From a virus, in IMG/VR virus record IMGVR_UViG_3300038701_003160, positions 1 through 21,821 of that record: a DNA stretch of 21,821 nucleotides; one strand, written 5' to 3'. Both the position numbers and the translations under genes were made by a program. The notes beneath the pieces were generated by a model, which saw only the letters and a list, made by a program, of their open reading frames with translations, made no database searches and had not been told where the DNA came from. Positions 4,927-10,387 of this stretch are shown here, in pieces. Within the stretch, counting starts at the first letter, position 1, and the number at the start of each line of letters is the position of its first letter.

Positions 4927-5502
4927 TTAAGCTGCTTCGTCGCCTTCTAAATCTTCTGCGTATTCGTCATCTTCAACAAAGTCGTCTTCAATATCTTGCT
5001 GAATGCTTTCTGAAGCTGAAGGAGGAATCATTGATAAATCAACGTCGCTTTGAATTAATTCACAAAGACTACCCACTGCTTCAGTATTGGGATGCGCAAC
5101 AACTCTAAATTGCATTTCAACACTTCCACCCTCTAAGCATTCGAAAACGAATTTGTCGATTGCAACCTTATTAAGCTTGATATCTTCGTAGCCCGTAATT
5201 CCTCGACTTATGTGCGCCGTGTAACCGTCGCTTTCGTATTCCCATTTAATAGGGCCCATACTTGGAAAGCGCAGTGCTGGCAAATAATCACTACTCATGC
5301 CTTGATCTGCTAAATCTTGCTCATCAAGCGGACGAGCGCCGAAAAGCGTTGTCTTGAGTCGGTCGTCGAACATCTCGAGCGCATCATTCGGAAGCATGGT
5401 TTTAAATTTTAAATCGCAGGCTAATTTTGTATCTTCGCCATGTAGTTCAGCGCGAGGATTAACCGATAAAAGCCTGCAATCTTGTTGGTGGATTCTAAAC
5501 AT
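4927..5502 (-). CDS. Conserved phage protein with acidic C-terminal tail, recombination neighbourhood
   Basis: 191 residues. About 1-140 have beta-rich composition (NPRAELHGEDTKLACDLKF; EMQFRVVAHPN). The last ~35 residues are strongly acidic (DIEDDFVEDDEYAEDLEGD). I recognise the beginning (MFRIHQQDCRLLSVNPRAELHG) as a widespread phage family without a firm function, found near exonuclease/annealing genes. A folded beta domain plus acidic tail resembles single-stranded DNA-binding proteins in layout, but no such motif is identified. The start has GGAG about ten bases upstream and lies seven bases from the previous stop. Confidence 0.75.
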   Translation of the reverse strand: MFRIHQQDCRLLSVNPRAELHGEDTKLACDLKFKTMLPNDALEMFDDRLKTTLFGARPLDEQDLADQGMSSDYLPALRFPSMGPIKWEYESDGYTAHISRGITGYEDIKLNKVAIDKFVFECLEGGSVEMQFRVVAHPNTEAVGSLCELIQSDVDLSMIPPSASESIQQDIEDDFVEDDEYAEDLEGDEAA

Positions 5503-5508
5503 AATGTT

Positions 5509-5739
5509 TCACTCCGGCGTTTGGGTTGGTTTACTAATGGCATTAATTTTTTCTTGTAAGCGACAACACTTTCGGCGCTTGGTGTTGTTTTGCCTTTTAA
5601 GATCATCGATTCGGTGTTGCATTGATAAGACTTCTTCCTCAAATTCTTCAAGAGCACACTTAATTCGAACAAGCGATGCAACGCCTTTTATCGAAATAAG
5701 TTCTGAACGTACTTGGTCGAAGTCTTTTTGGTAACACAT
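5509..5739 (-). CDS. Unknown coiled-coil protein
   Basis: 76 residues, almost entirely helical with a heptad-like middle (ALEEFEEEVLSMQHRIDDL) followed by a basic stretch (KRRKCCRL). No family is recognised. The ATG is two bases after the stop of the upstream gene and only a weak ribosome site is present, so translation probably depends on coupling. It sits between the recombination pair and the acidic-tailed protein. Confidence 0.6.
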   Translation of the reverse strand: MCYQKDFDQVRSELISIKGVASLVRIKCALEEFEEEVLSMQHRIDDLKRQNNTKRRKCCRLQEKINAISKPTQTPE

Positions 5740-5741
5740 GA

Positions 5742-6494
5742 TTACGCACTCATTACTGAATCAAACGTTGTGCATATCGCTTCGATTTCTTCCTGGAAGA
5801 TCTCACGCTCTTTGGGTGTCATTTTCTTTGTTAAACTGTGATTTATAAGTTCACGCGCTTCGTCAGCTGTTTCCACAGCTAACAATTTATCTTTCATTGT
5901 TTGGTATGAAGGGCTTTGGTTTTCAGTGGCAAACTCTTCCTCGATGGGCGCCGGTTTAGCATCCGCTCCGGCGGCTATTTTTTTAAACTCTTCGTGTCGG
6001 TTTAATAGCGATTGCTTTTCTGATTTATTGAGTCTTTCGAAAAACTGTTGATAGGTCGCTAGACCGCCTCTAGCGGCTTCCTCGGCCAAACTAGCTAAAG
6101 ATGGGCTCTGTGCTAGTACGTTTACCTGAAACGGCTTCTTGGCCCCTCTCGTTACTGTTAAAGCCATTACCATTGGATTCTTAATGTCCGACATGGCCCG
6201 AATGCGAATTCCGCCTACATCTTTGCCTGCCCACTTAACAGATGGGTCGCGATATAACTGAAGACTACGGCCGATGTATTGAGCTGCATCAGGTCCCCAG
6301 GCGGAAACCAAAACGCGGCGCATTGTTTTACATGGAAGCCATGGTTGCCCGCCCTCATAAAATATCTTTACTGGTTGCTCAACTGTTGAGCCCTGGCGAA
6401 CATCAGTGATCGTGATAACTTTATCGCCACCAATTAAATCATCGGCGTTTAGTTGATCGCTTTTTGCAACAATTGTGGGGTTCATATCAATCAT
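5742..6494 (-). CDS. Exonuclease-partner protein (conserved phage family; recombination-associated)
   Basis: 250 residues. The N-terminal ~125 residues carry a pattern recurrent in phages: KSDQLNADDLIGG, KIFYEGGQPWLPCKTMRRVL, YIGRSLQLYRDPSVKW and MALTVTRGAKKPF. A flexible, charged linker follows, then a helical C-terminal domain (about 195-250). The family is usually annotated as hypothetical. Its constant place beside a YqaJ-type exonuclease suggests it is the single-strand binding or annealing partner, but no RecT, Erf or Bet signature is seen, so this is inference. The ATG at 6494 has AAGG about nine bases upstream; a second ATG follows at 6485. It lies 11 bases from the exonuclease stop. 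Confidence 0.75.
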   Translation of the reverse strand: MIDMNPTIVAKSDQLNADDLIGGDKVITITDVRQGSTVEQPVKIFYEGGQPWLPCKTMRRVLVSAWGPDAAQYIGRSLQLYRDPSVKWAGKDVGGIRIRAMSDIKNPMVMALTVTRGAKKPFQVNVLAQSPSLASLAEEAARGGLATYQQFFERLNKSEKQSLLNRHEEFKKIAAGADAKPAPIEEEFATENQSPSYQTMKDKLLAVETADEARELINHSLTKKMTPKEREIFQEEIEAICTTFDSVMSA

Positions 6495-6505
6495 TTTGGT
6501 AAACC

Positions 6506-7192
6506 TTAAACTTGAATTTCGAACAATTCCGAGTAGTCGCGATATGGCGTACTTGGAAGATTTTTAGCTGCTTCTTTGTAGGTCTCTACAACCGAAGCAA
6601 TCTGTTTTTCTAATTCAGCTGCAGCTGTTTTTATTGCAGCTTGTATTGATTCTGAAGCTTTGATGTTTTTTATCATCAAGGGCATGCCGTTTGAAAAGCT
6701 CACAAAGTCACAACTACTCACTTCGCACACCATCATTTGCGTTTGTACTTGCAGACGAAAATCATCGGGCATTTCATTTGCTAGAATCACACGCACTTGC
6801 TCGCGGTTGATTCTCGATTTAATTTCCAAAAGCTTATCGCTAGTTGGTAAGCCGTCAGGAGAGCAGCCGATTGCCACAATGCCGAATTGATTTGTAACAA
6901 AACCAACTCTTTCAACTTTATGGCCCGTGATCTTTTCGTATTCTTCAATCGCAAAGTCTTCTTCCATCTTCCCGCGTTCGGTGTGAAAGCTTGAGAAGGT
7001 GTCGTCGCGAGGATAGTTATAAACACGATCAACCGCTTTTTGCATTGCAAGTTTTCTTACTTGATCACCTTTTGCGGGCTCAAGTTTTTTAGGCGTAAGA
7101 ATTAAATTCACCTCACTCGCCGTTAAAATTCCTCGGCGTAGTTCATGCCATTCTTCAGTTCCTTGTAAAACGTCGTGAACTAGCATTCCCAT
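6506..7192 (-). CDS. YqaJ-type phage exonuclease
   Basis: 228 residues of the lambda-exonuclease/YqaJ fold, a 5'-3' double-strand exonuclease that makes single-stranded tails for annealing. Visible signatures: the N-terminal GTEEWHELRRGILTASE, the RGKMEEDFAIEEYE helix with a conserved Glu, Asp113 in GCSPDGL, Glu123 and Lys125 in LLEIKSR, and the Q-rich helix FRLQVQTQMMV. These give the PD-(D/E)XK active site. The full length matches the family. The start at 7192 is followed by another ATG at 7186; neither has a strong ribosome site. It is followed closely by its probable partner gene. Confidence 0.9.
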   Translation of the reverse strand: MGMLVHDVLQGTEEWHELRRGILTASEVNLILTPKKLEPAKGDQVRKLAMQKAVDRVYNYPRDDTFSSFHTERGKMEEDFAIEEYEKITGHKVERVGFVTNQFGIVAIGCSPDGLPTSDKLLEIKSRINREQVRVILANEMPDDFRLQVQTQMMVCEVSSCDFVSFSNGMPLMIKNIKASESIQAAIKTAAAELEKQIASVVETYKEAAKNLPSTPYRDYSELFEIQV

Positions 7193-7195
7193 GAC

Positions 7196-7336
7196 TTAAG
7201 CCGCCGTTCCTAAAATACTAAAAAGTCCATGGAAAAACAGAATCACAAACAAAACGAATCCGGCTATTCCTAACGAAGTCCAAACACTTGCCCAATTAGT
7301 TTTGGGCGGCAATTTCTCTTCTCTTTGTGGTTTCAT
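7196..7336 (-). CDS. Very small single-pass membrane protein
   Basis: 46 residues: a polar N-terminus (MKPQREEKLPPKTNWASV) and one long hydrophobic segment (about 22-41, GIAGFVLFVILFFHGLFSI). The ribosome site GGTGAAGC is well spaced from the ATG at 7336. Its first 41 bases overlap, in another frame, the end of the upstream small membrane gene. It ends three bases before the exonuclease start. Function unknown. Confidence 0.58.
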   Translation of the reverse strand: MKPQREEKLPPKTNWASVWTSLGIAGFVLFVILFFHGLFSILGTAA

Positions 7337-7424
7337 GTGCTTCACCTGTGTAAGCTAATCCGATTAAAAGGGTGGTTGCGATAATCCAAAAAAATATTTC
7401 TAACACCTTAATGCTTCGTTTCAT
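7296..7424 (-). CDS. Very small membrane protein overlapping the next gene
   Basis: 42 residues: basic start (MKRSIKV), a hydrophobic segment (about 8-25, LEIFFWIIATTLLIGLAY) and a charged tail. AGGAG lies about eight bases before the ATG at 7424, inside the last codons of the upstream gene, so the start overlaps that gene by 17 bases. Its own end overlaps the next membrane gene by 41 bases in a different frame. The nested arrangement recalls Rz/Rz1, but neither has a lipobox and they are not near the lysis genes. Confidence 0.55.
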   Translation of the reverse strand: MKRSIKVLEIFFWIIATTLLIGLAYTGEAHETTKRREIAAQN

Positions 7425-7626
7425 CGCCTAAGCTCCTTGCTAAGCATTCGTCGCATTGTTTAATGAATTCCAGGCCGTAAACGTGGTGCGCTTTATCGTC
7501 TTCCGACAACAAGCAAGCCTTCACTAACTCTGATAACAGCTCACTAACTGGTGTGTTTGTTTCTTCACTTTCATCCAGCAATGCAACAAGTAATCGATCC
7601 ACACTTGTTGAATGCCGGGCTTTCAT
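7408..7626 (-). CDS. Unknown small protein of the early operon
   Basis: 72 residues, starting MKARHSTSVDRLLVALLDE, with leucine-rich amphipathic helices and a C-terminal segment with two cysteines (KQCDEC). The start codon overlaps the upstream stop by one base (TAATG), which suggests coupled translation. No family is recognised. Cotranscribed with the recombination genes from pL. Confidence 0.62.
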   Translation of the reverse strand: MKARHSTSVDRLLVALLDESEETNTPVSELLSELVKACLLSEDDKAHHVYGLEFIKQCDECLARSLGDETKH

Positions 7627-7961
7627 TACTCTGCCGCTTTTTCTTCCGCAAGAGGGCGCATTGATTCGTGCATGTGCGCGCTTATTGCTTTTAGCAGCGT
7701 GTTTCCCATCGTGACCAAGTACATCAACTGAGCCGGGTTTAAATCGCGATACACGTTGTCTACTGGCTCAATAGCTGCGAAATTTCTCCAAGCCTCTTCA
7801 CATGAAACGAACGCTTCAACTGTTTCATCGTGCGAGCAATCAACAATTGCTTCATCAACTAAGATTTTTAATTCGTTTTCAACATCGTACTCGTGAACTT
7901 CTTTTTCTTGGCTTAAGTAGGCGTTTAATTCAGTAGTGATTCTGTCTGGCAAGTTAAGCAT
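7626..7961 (-). CDS. Unknown helical protein of the early operon
   Basis: 111 residues, all-helical composition and acidic. The ATG at 7961 has GAGGT about eight bases upstream, while the longer reading from 8000 would place that ribosome site inside the coding sequence, so the shorter form is preferred. The C-terminal half (NPAQLMYLVTMGNTLLKAISAHM) is a strongly amphipathic helix. No domain recognised. Second gene of the leftward operon. Confidence 0.62.
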   Translation of the reverse strand: MLNLPDRITTELNAYLSQEKEVHEYDVENELKILVDEAIVDCSHDETVEAFVSCEEAWRNFAAIEPVDNVYRDLNPAQLMYLVTMGNTLLKAISAHMHESMRPLAEEKAAE

Positions 7962-7971
7962 CGCGGTTACC

Positions 7972-8163
7972 TCATGCTGCGCTGGGTGGAGTTGGTTCAT
8001 CGTCTGGGGTGTTCGCTCTTAAGAACCGCACGTTGCTGCCTTTGGGTTCAACGTCTTTGCGAAGCACATATTTATCCTTCGAGAACTTAACCTTTAGGCC
8101 TAGGCTTTTAGCAATCTCGATAACTGTAGAGACAGGAGTGGTGTCGGGGATATCTAGGATCAT
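7972..8163 (-). CDS. Unknown small protein, first gene after pL
   Basis: 63 residues starting MILDIPDTTPVSTVIEIAKSL, then a lysine-rich beta segment (LKVKFSKDKYVLRKDV) and a proline-rich tail. It is the first product of the leftward transcript, about 35 bases after the promoter; a GAGAG ribosome site precedes the ATG. First early genes of lambdoid phages are often antiterminators (N) or host-directed proteins, but no Arg-rich N-like motif is seen here. Confidence 0.62.
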   Translation of the reverse strand: MILDIPDTTPVSTVIEIAKSLGLKVKFSKDKYVLRKDVEPKGSNVRFLRANTPDDEPTPPSAA

Positions 8164-8196
8164 TGTTCAGCTCTCGTTTGTGTTTGTTGTAAATAC

Positions 8197-8235
8197 AGTA
8201 AAGCATGCTTTACCTTGAAGTCAAGCGTAATTTAC
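8197..8235 (-). promoter_or_regulatory. Leftward early promoter pL with two operators (OL)
   Basis: On the - strand, TTGACT (8224-8219), a 16-bp spacer and TTTACT (8202-8197) form the promoter. OL1 is the perfect palindrome GTAAAGCATGCTTTAC (8198-8213), lying between and over the boxes. OL2 is GTCAAGCGTAATTTAC (8220-8235), two mismatches from the consensus half-sites, centred 22 bp away. The same operator recurs at pR (9384-9399). Binding by the repressor encoded at 8983-9321 and by Cro is inferred. Confidence 0.7.
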
Positions 8236-8243
8236 TTTATGTT
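8215..8243 (+). promoter_or_regulatory. Possible divergent promoter over OL2
   Basis: On the + strand, TTGAAG (8215-8220), exactly 17 bp, then TATGTT (8238-8243), which matches four of six -10 positions. It would drive the small + strand frame starting at 8289 and be covered by OL2. The boxes are only moderate, so this is tentative. Confidence 0.3.
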
Positions 8244-8288
8244 TGAAAAAAAATTAAATCAGATGTTCAAAAGTCGAGGAGAGCGGAT

Positions 8289-8507
8289 ATGCGAAATAAC
8301 GAGAAGGCTGAGTGGTTCTTTATAGGCTGGTGTGCGGCACTTTTTTTTAAGCTTTTGCTTTCTAAAGCAGGGCTAGCATTATCGCAATCGGAATGCCCCA
8401 CACCCATTTCCAGTTACGAAGGTAGAAACTTACAAGGAGATGGACAGCATTCGCCGTCCAATGGCGTTCTACGTGTGGAGTATCAAGAAGAATTAGGCGA
8501 CCATTGA
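8289..8507 (+). CDS. Possible small membrane protein, antisense-overlapping its neighbour
   Basis: The ATG at 8289 has an excellent ribosome site (GAGGAGAG, six bases upstream) and codes for a hydrophobic segment early on (WFFIGWCAALFFKLLL, residues 9-24). The rest (to residue 72) overlaps the opposite-strand gene 8362-8574 and looks less protein-like. A run of eight T at about 8341-8348 could allow slippage; loss of one T would end the product at about 28 residues, near 8370. So the real product may be only the membrane segment. A divergent promoter at 8215-8243 could express it. Confidence 0.38.
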   Translation: MRNNEKAEWFFIGWCAALFFKLLLSKAGLALSQSECPTPISSYEGRNLQGDGQHSPSNGVLRVEYQEELGDH

Positions 8508-8574
8508 CCCTTGTGTGGGTTGTTTTGTCGCCTTCGTACCAATTCTTAATACGGGAAGAAATTTTAGCCATCAT
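8362..8574 (-). CDS. Small prophage membrane protein
   Basis: 70 residues starting MMAKISSRIKNWYEGD, with the motif VERHWTANAVHLLVSFYLRNWKW-VWG and a C-terminal membrane helix (about 54-70). Small prophage proteins of the form 'KNWYEG...RHWTA...FYL..WRWVWG' are widespread; their role is unknown. ATG 8574 overlaps the stop of the upstream small membrane gene (ATGA), indicating coupling. The pair lies between repressor and pL, where lambdoid phages carry genes such as rex that are expressed in the lysogen; the same role is possible here but unproven. Confidence 0.68.
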   Translation of the reverse strand: MMAKISSRIKNWYEGDKTTHTRVNGRLILLDTPHVERHWTANAVHLLVSFYLRNWKWVWGIPIAIMLALL

Positions 8575-8753
8575 TTCGGTAGAGGAGGGAAAAGCAAAGC
8601 TGCTGGGAGAAGGCATAAAAACCAAACCGCAGCGCCTGCGGCCCAACCTTTACCCTTATCGTTTGTTTTGCTGTACACGGTAGTTCCGGTCTTGTATCCG
8701 GCCCAACAAGCAAAGAAAAAAGCGCCATAATTTAATATGTAAGCGTCGAGCAT
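8571..8753 (-). CDS. Small two-segment membrane protein downstream of the repressor
   Basis: 60 residues: a first hydrophobic segment (about 2-20, LDAYILNYGAFFFACWAGY), a polar loop (KTGTTVYSKTNDKGKGW) and a second segment (about 38-55, AAGAAVWFLCLLPAALLFP). The ATG at 8753 has a strong ribosome site (AGAGAGGG). A longer reading from 8831 has no such site and an unlikely N-terminus. It is coupled to the next small gene by an ATGA overlap. Possible lysogenic-conversion pair; no family with known function is recognised. Confidence 0.66.
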   Translation of the reverse strand: MLDAYILNYGAFFFACWAGYKTGTTVYSKTNDKGKGWAAGAAVWFLCLLPAALLFPPLPK

Positions 8754-8821
8754 AAGCCCTCTCTTTGATATTCGAATAAGTGATGAATCTTTGAGCGGTA
8801 TTTCGCGACTAAAGGATTTAG

Positions 8822-9086
8822 ATGATGCCAAATTTTGATATCATGGACGCCTCTCAAGTGATCACCTACCGGCGTTCGTCGGGCCACTTGATGCAGGAGC
8901 TTCAAATTGGAAGATTTAGAATTCAAAACTCAAATCTCCCGCCTCTGGGACTTACTTACCGAAACTCAAAAACAGGAAATAATCAGCGCCGCTCAAGGTT
9001 TTTCAGAGCGTACCGGCGAGCAATATCAAGCACCGACTCCTTGTCGTCATCAGAAAGCCCAGCCGAAATCTCCTCCAACTGGCTGA
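8822..9086 (+). CDS. Possible small + strand gene antisense to the repressor 3' end, with a putative frameshift
   Basis: No - strand gene fits 8754-8982. On the + strand, AAGGA precedes ATG 8822, which reads MMPNFDIMDASQVITYRRSS. Near 8906 the coding-like character passes to the next frame, which reads LEDLEFKTQISRLWDLLT, then ETQKQEIISAAQGFSER, ending at 9086. The second frame could also start by itself at TTG 8907, with AGGAG seven bases upstream, like two other TTG starts in this phage. So this is either one gene with a +1 shift at CAAATTGG or a separate 59-residue TTG-started gene. It overlaps the repressor gene by about 104 bp in antisense. Tentative. Confidence 0.3.
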
Positions 9087-9321
9087 GAAAGTCGTCTGGC
9101 CTGTTGCTGAACATCATTGGCTCTTTTCCGGTGGTTATCCAGGTGTCACTCACTCCAAGCTTTTCACGCAACGCAACAAGCGCCTCGTGGCTTGGTTGTG
9201 AGTCCTGGTTAATCCATTGACCTACTGCTTGTTTGGTGACTCCGGCCACTGAGGCCAATTCTACGTTTGAGAGCTCAAATATGTCTTTAATCTTTTTAAT
9301 TCTGTCGCTTACGGCGTTCAT
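8983..9321 (-). CDS. CI-like repressor, short form
   Basis: 112 residues with a Cro/CI-type HTH at about 19-40 (NVELASVAGVTKQAVGQWIN) and a short helical C-terminus (LSDDDKESVLDIARRYA) that probably mediates dimerisation. It lacks the S24/LexA-like self-cleavage domain of lambda CI, so RecA-driven autocleavage is not expected and induction must use another route. It is divergent from the cro-like gene and separated from it by the operator region, so it is the prophage repressor by position. GAGG lies about nine bases before the ATG. It should bind GTAAAG-N4-CTTTAC operators at OL and OR. Confidence 0.85.
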   Translation of the reverse strand: MNAVSDRIKKIKDIFELSNVELASVAGVTKQAVGQWINQDSQPSHEALVALREKLGVSDTWITTGKEPMMFSNRPDDFLSQLEEISAGLSDDDKESVLDIARRYALKNLERR

Positions 9322-9339
9322 TTAGCTTGCCTCTAAAAG

Positions 9340-9400
9340 ATCAATTTTAATTGACTTCGAGTAAGCCGTGCTTGACCTAGAGAGTAAAGAGTGCTTTACT
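9340..9400 (+). promoter_or_regulatory. Operator region OR with pR (and probable pRM)
   Basis: Three operator-like palindromes: 9384-9399 GTAAAGAGTGCTTTAC (best), 9361-9376 GTAAGCCGTGCTTGAC (three half-site mismatches) and a weaker one at 9340-9355 containing TCAATTTTAATTGA. Their centres are 23 and 21 bp apart, as in lambdoid OR1-OR3. pR: TTGACC (9372-9377), 17 bp, TTTACT (9395-9400). A leftward -10-like TAAAAT (9349-9344) with no good -35 fits a weak maintenance promoter for the repressor. Binding order is not deducible. Confidence 0.7.
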
Positions 9401-9423
9401 CTAAAAAACTAGGAGATTAGTTC

Positions 9424-9612
9424 GTGATGACATTAAGAGAAGCGTTAAAGCACTTCAAAACTAAATCTGAGCTTGCGGCGGCACTCGACATTTCAAAGCA
9501 GGCTGTTAGTAGCTGGCCTCTGGATGAACCTATTCCAGAAGCTCGCGAATTAAAACTTCGGTATGAAATTCTTCCTCAATTGGAAGTTCAGCCCGAAAAC
9601 TCTGCTGCCTGA
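9424..9612 (+). CDS. Cro-like transcriptional regulator
   Basis: 62 residues with an HTH at about 13-32 (KSELAAALDISKQAVSSW) and the IPEARELKLRYEIL tail typical of small Cro/YdaS-like proteins. It is the first rightward gene after pR and faces the repressor, so the Cro role is well supported by position. AGGAG (9411-9415) is eight bases before GTG 9424 and 11 before the adjacent ATG 9427; either may be used. It would repress repressor synthesis and favour lytic growth. Confidence 0.82.
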   Translation: MMTLREALKHFKTKSELAAALDISKQAVSSWPLDEPIPEARELKLRYEILPQLEVQPENSAA

Positions 9613-9623
9613 GTTAATTATCA

Positions 9624-9905
9624 ATGGATATGCCTACCAGAGCACGCAAGAACGAATCCATCATCTTGGGCGAAATTTCGCGCGTTGGTTTGGATTCAAT
9701 TGCCGTGGCTGTGCAGCGCGATACATCCACAATTAGCCGCTGGAAAGATGCAGAAATACACCGACTTGCCACCCTGTTAGCAGTGTGTGGTTTGAAGGTT
9801 GTGCCCGAAACAATGCGGTGTGCTCGGCCTGAAGTAATTGAGGCTTTGGAGACGCTTTCTAGGGTCGCTATCAATCAACAGCATTCACTTGTGTGGGATG
9901 ACTAA
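9624..9905 (+). CDS. CII-like transcriptional activator
   Basis: 93 residues matching the phage CII family: ARKNESIILGEISRVG, the HTH DSIAVAVQRDTSTISRWKD, then the LATLLAVCGLKVVPE segment, CARPEVIEAL and a C-terminal SLVWDD. CII activates establishment of lysogeny (repressor and integrase promoters) in lambdoid phages; here the family pattern and position right after cro support the same role. No convincing TTGC-N6-TTGC sites were found. There is no good ribosome site, and a second ATG is at 9630. The stop shares one base with the next start. Confidence 0.85.
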   Translation: MDMPTRARKNESIILGEISRVGLDSIAVAVQRDTSTISRWKDAEIHRLATLLAVCGLKVVPETMRCARPEVIEALETLSRVAINQQHSLVWDD

Positions 9906-10387
9906 TGTCGAAACTAGACGCGATTCTAAGCCGTTTAGACGGCGTTAAAAAAACGAGCGGCGGATACATTGCTCGATGTCCCTCGCACAACGATAAAGGG
10001 CCTAGCTTAAGCCTGAAAGAGAACGAGCGAGGCAACGTGATTTTGCATTGTTTTGCTGGTTGCTCTCATGTCGATGTGGTGGAGTCAATCGGATTAAAAG
10101 AGAGTGATTTATTTGCCGAGTCCAGACTTACACCTAACCAAATTTATTACACGAATGCACAAAAAGAAGAACTCGAATTACAGATCTGGTATGTCGCAAT
10201 CGGCCTCTCAGATTTAAAAAATCGAGTCAGAATTCTCCCAAATGACTATCAAATTTTATGGCGATGTGTGCGCAGTTTGAAGCGTGAATATCGTCGATTA
10301 ATGAAGGCAAATGAGGTGGAAATTTGTCGAAAAATTGCCGTTGTAATGACGCAAATTACAACAAATAAGGAGACGAAAATTGTCTAA
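9905..10387 (+). CDS. Zinc-finger primase-like protein without a TOPRIM domain
   Basis: 160 residues. The N-terminal ~65 carry a CHC2/P4-alpha-type zinc ribbon: Cys25 and His28 in ARCPSHND, then Cys49 and Cys53 in HCFAGC, followed by the helix HVDVVESIGL. The remainder is helical and basic and contains no TOPRIM or polymerase motif, so this is a stand-alone zinc-binding module. It may recognise template or serve as a subunit with the nearby replication gene and helicase. It overlaps the CII stop by one base and the next gene by eight bases, so it is embedded in the replication operon. Confidence 0.78.
   Translation: MSKLDAILSRLDGVKKTSGGYIARCPSHNDKGPSLSLKENERGNVILHCFAGCSHVDVVESIGLKESDLFAESRLTPNQIYYTNAQKEELELQIWYVAIGLSDLKNRVRILPNDYQILWRCVRSLKREYRRLMKANEVEICRKIAVVMTQITTNKETKIV

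Noticed and set aside
5421-5681. 86-codon - strand frame overlapping the coiled-coil gene
   Set aside because: It lies in another frame across two better-supported genes and has no coupling or ribosome site.
8732-8926. 64-codon - strand frame between the repressor and the small membrane pair
   Set aside because: His/Arg-rich shadow-like composition, no ribosome site, and it overlaps the better supported start at 8753.
9424-9905. CII-responsive promoters (TTGC-N6-TTGC) near cro and cII
   Set aside because: No convincing direct TTGC repeat with six-base spacing was found on either strand by eye.
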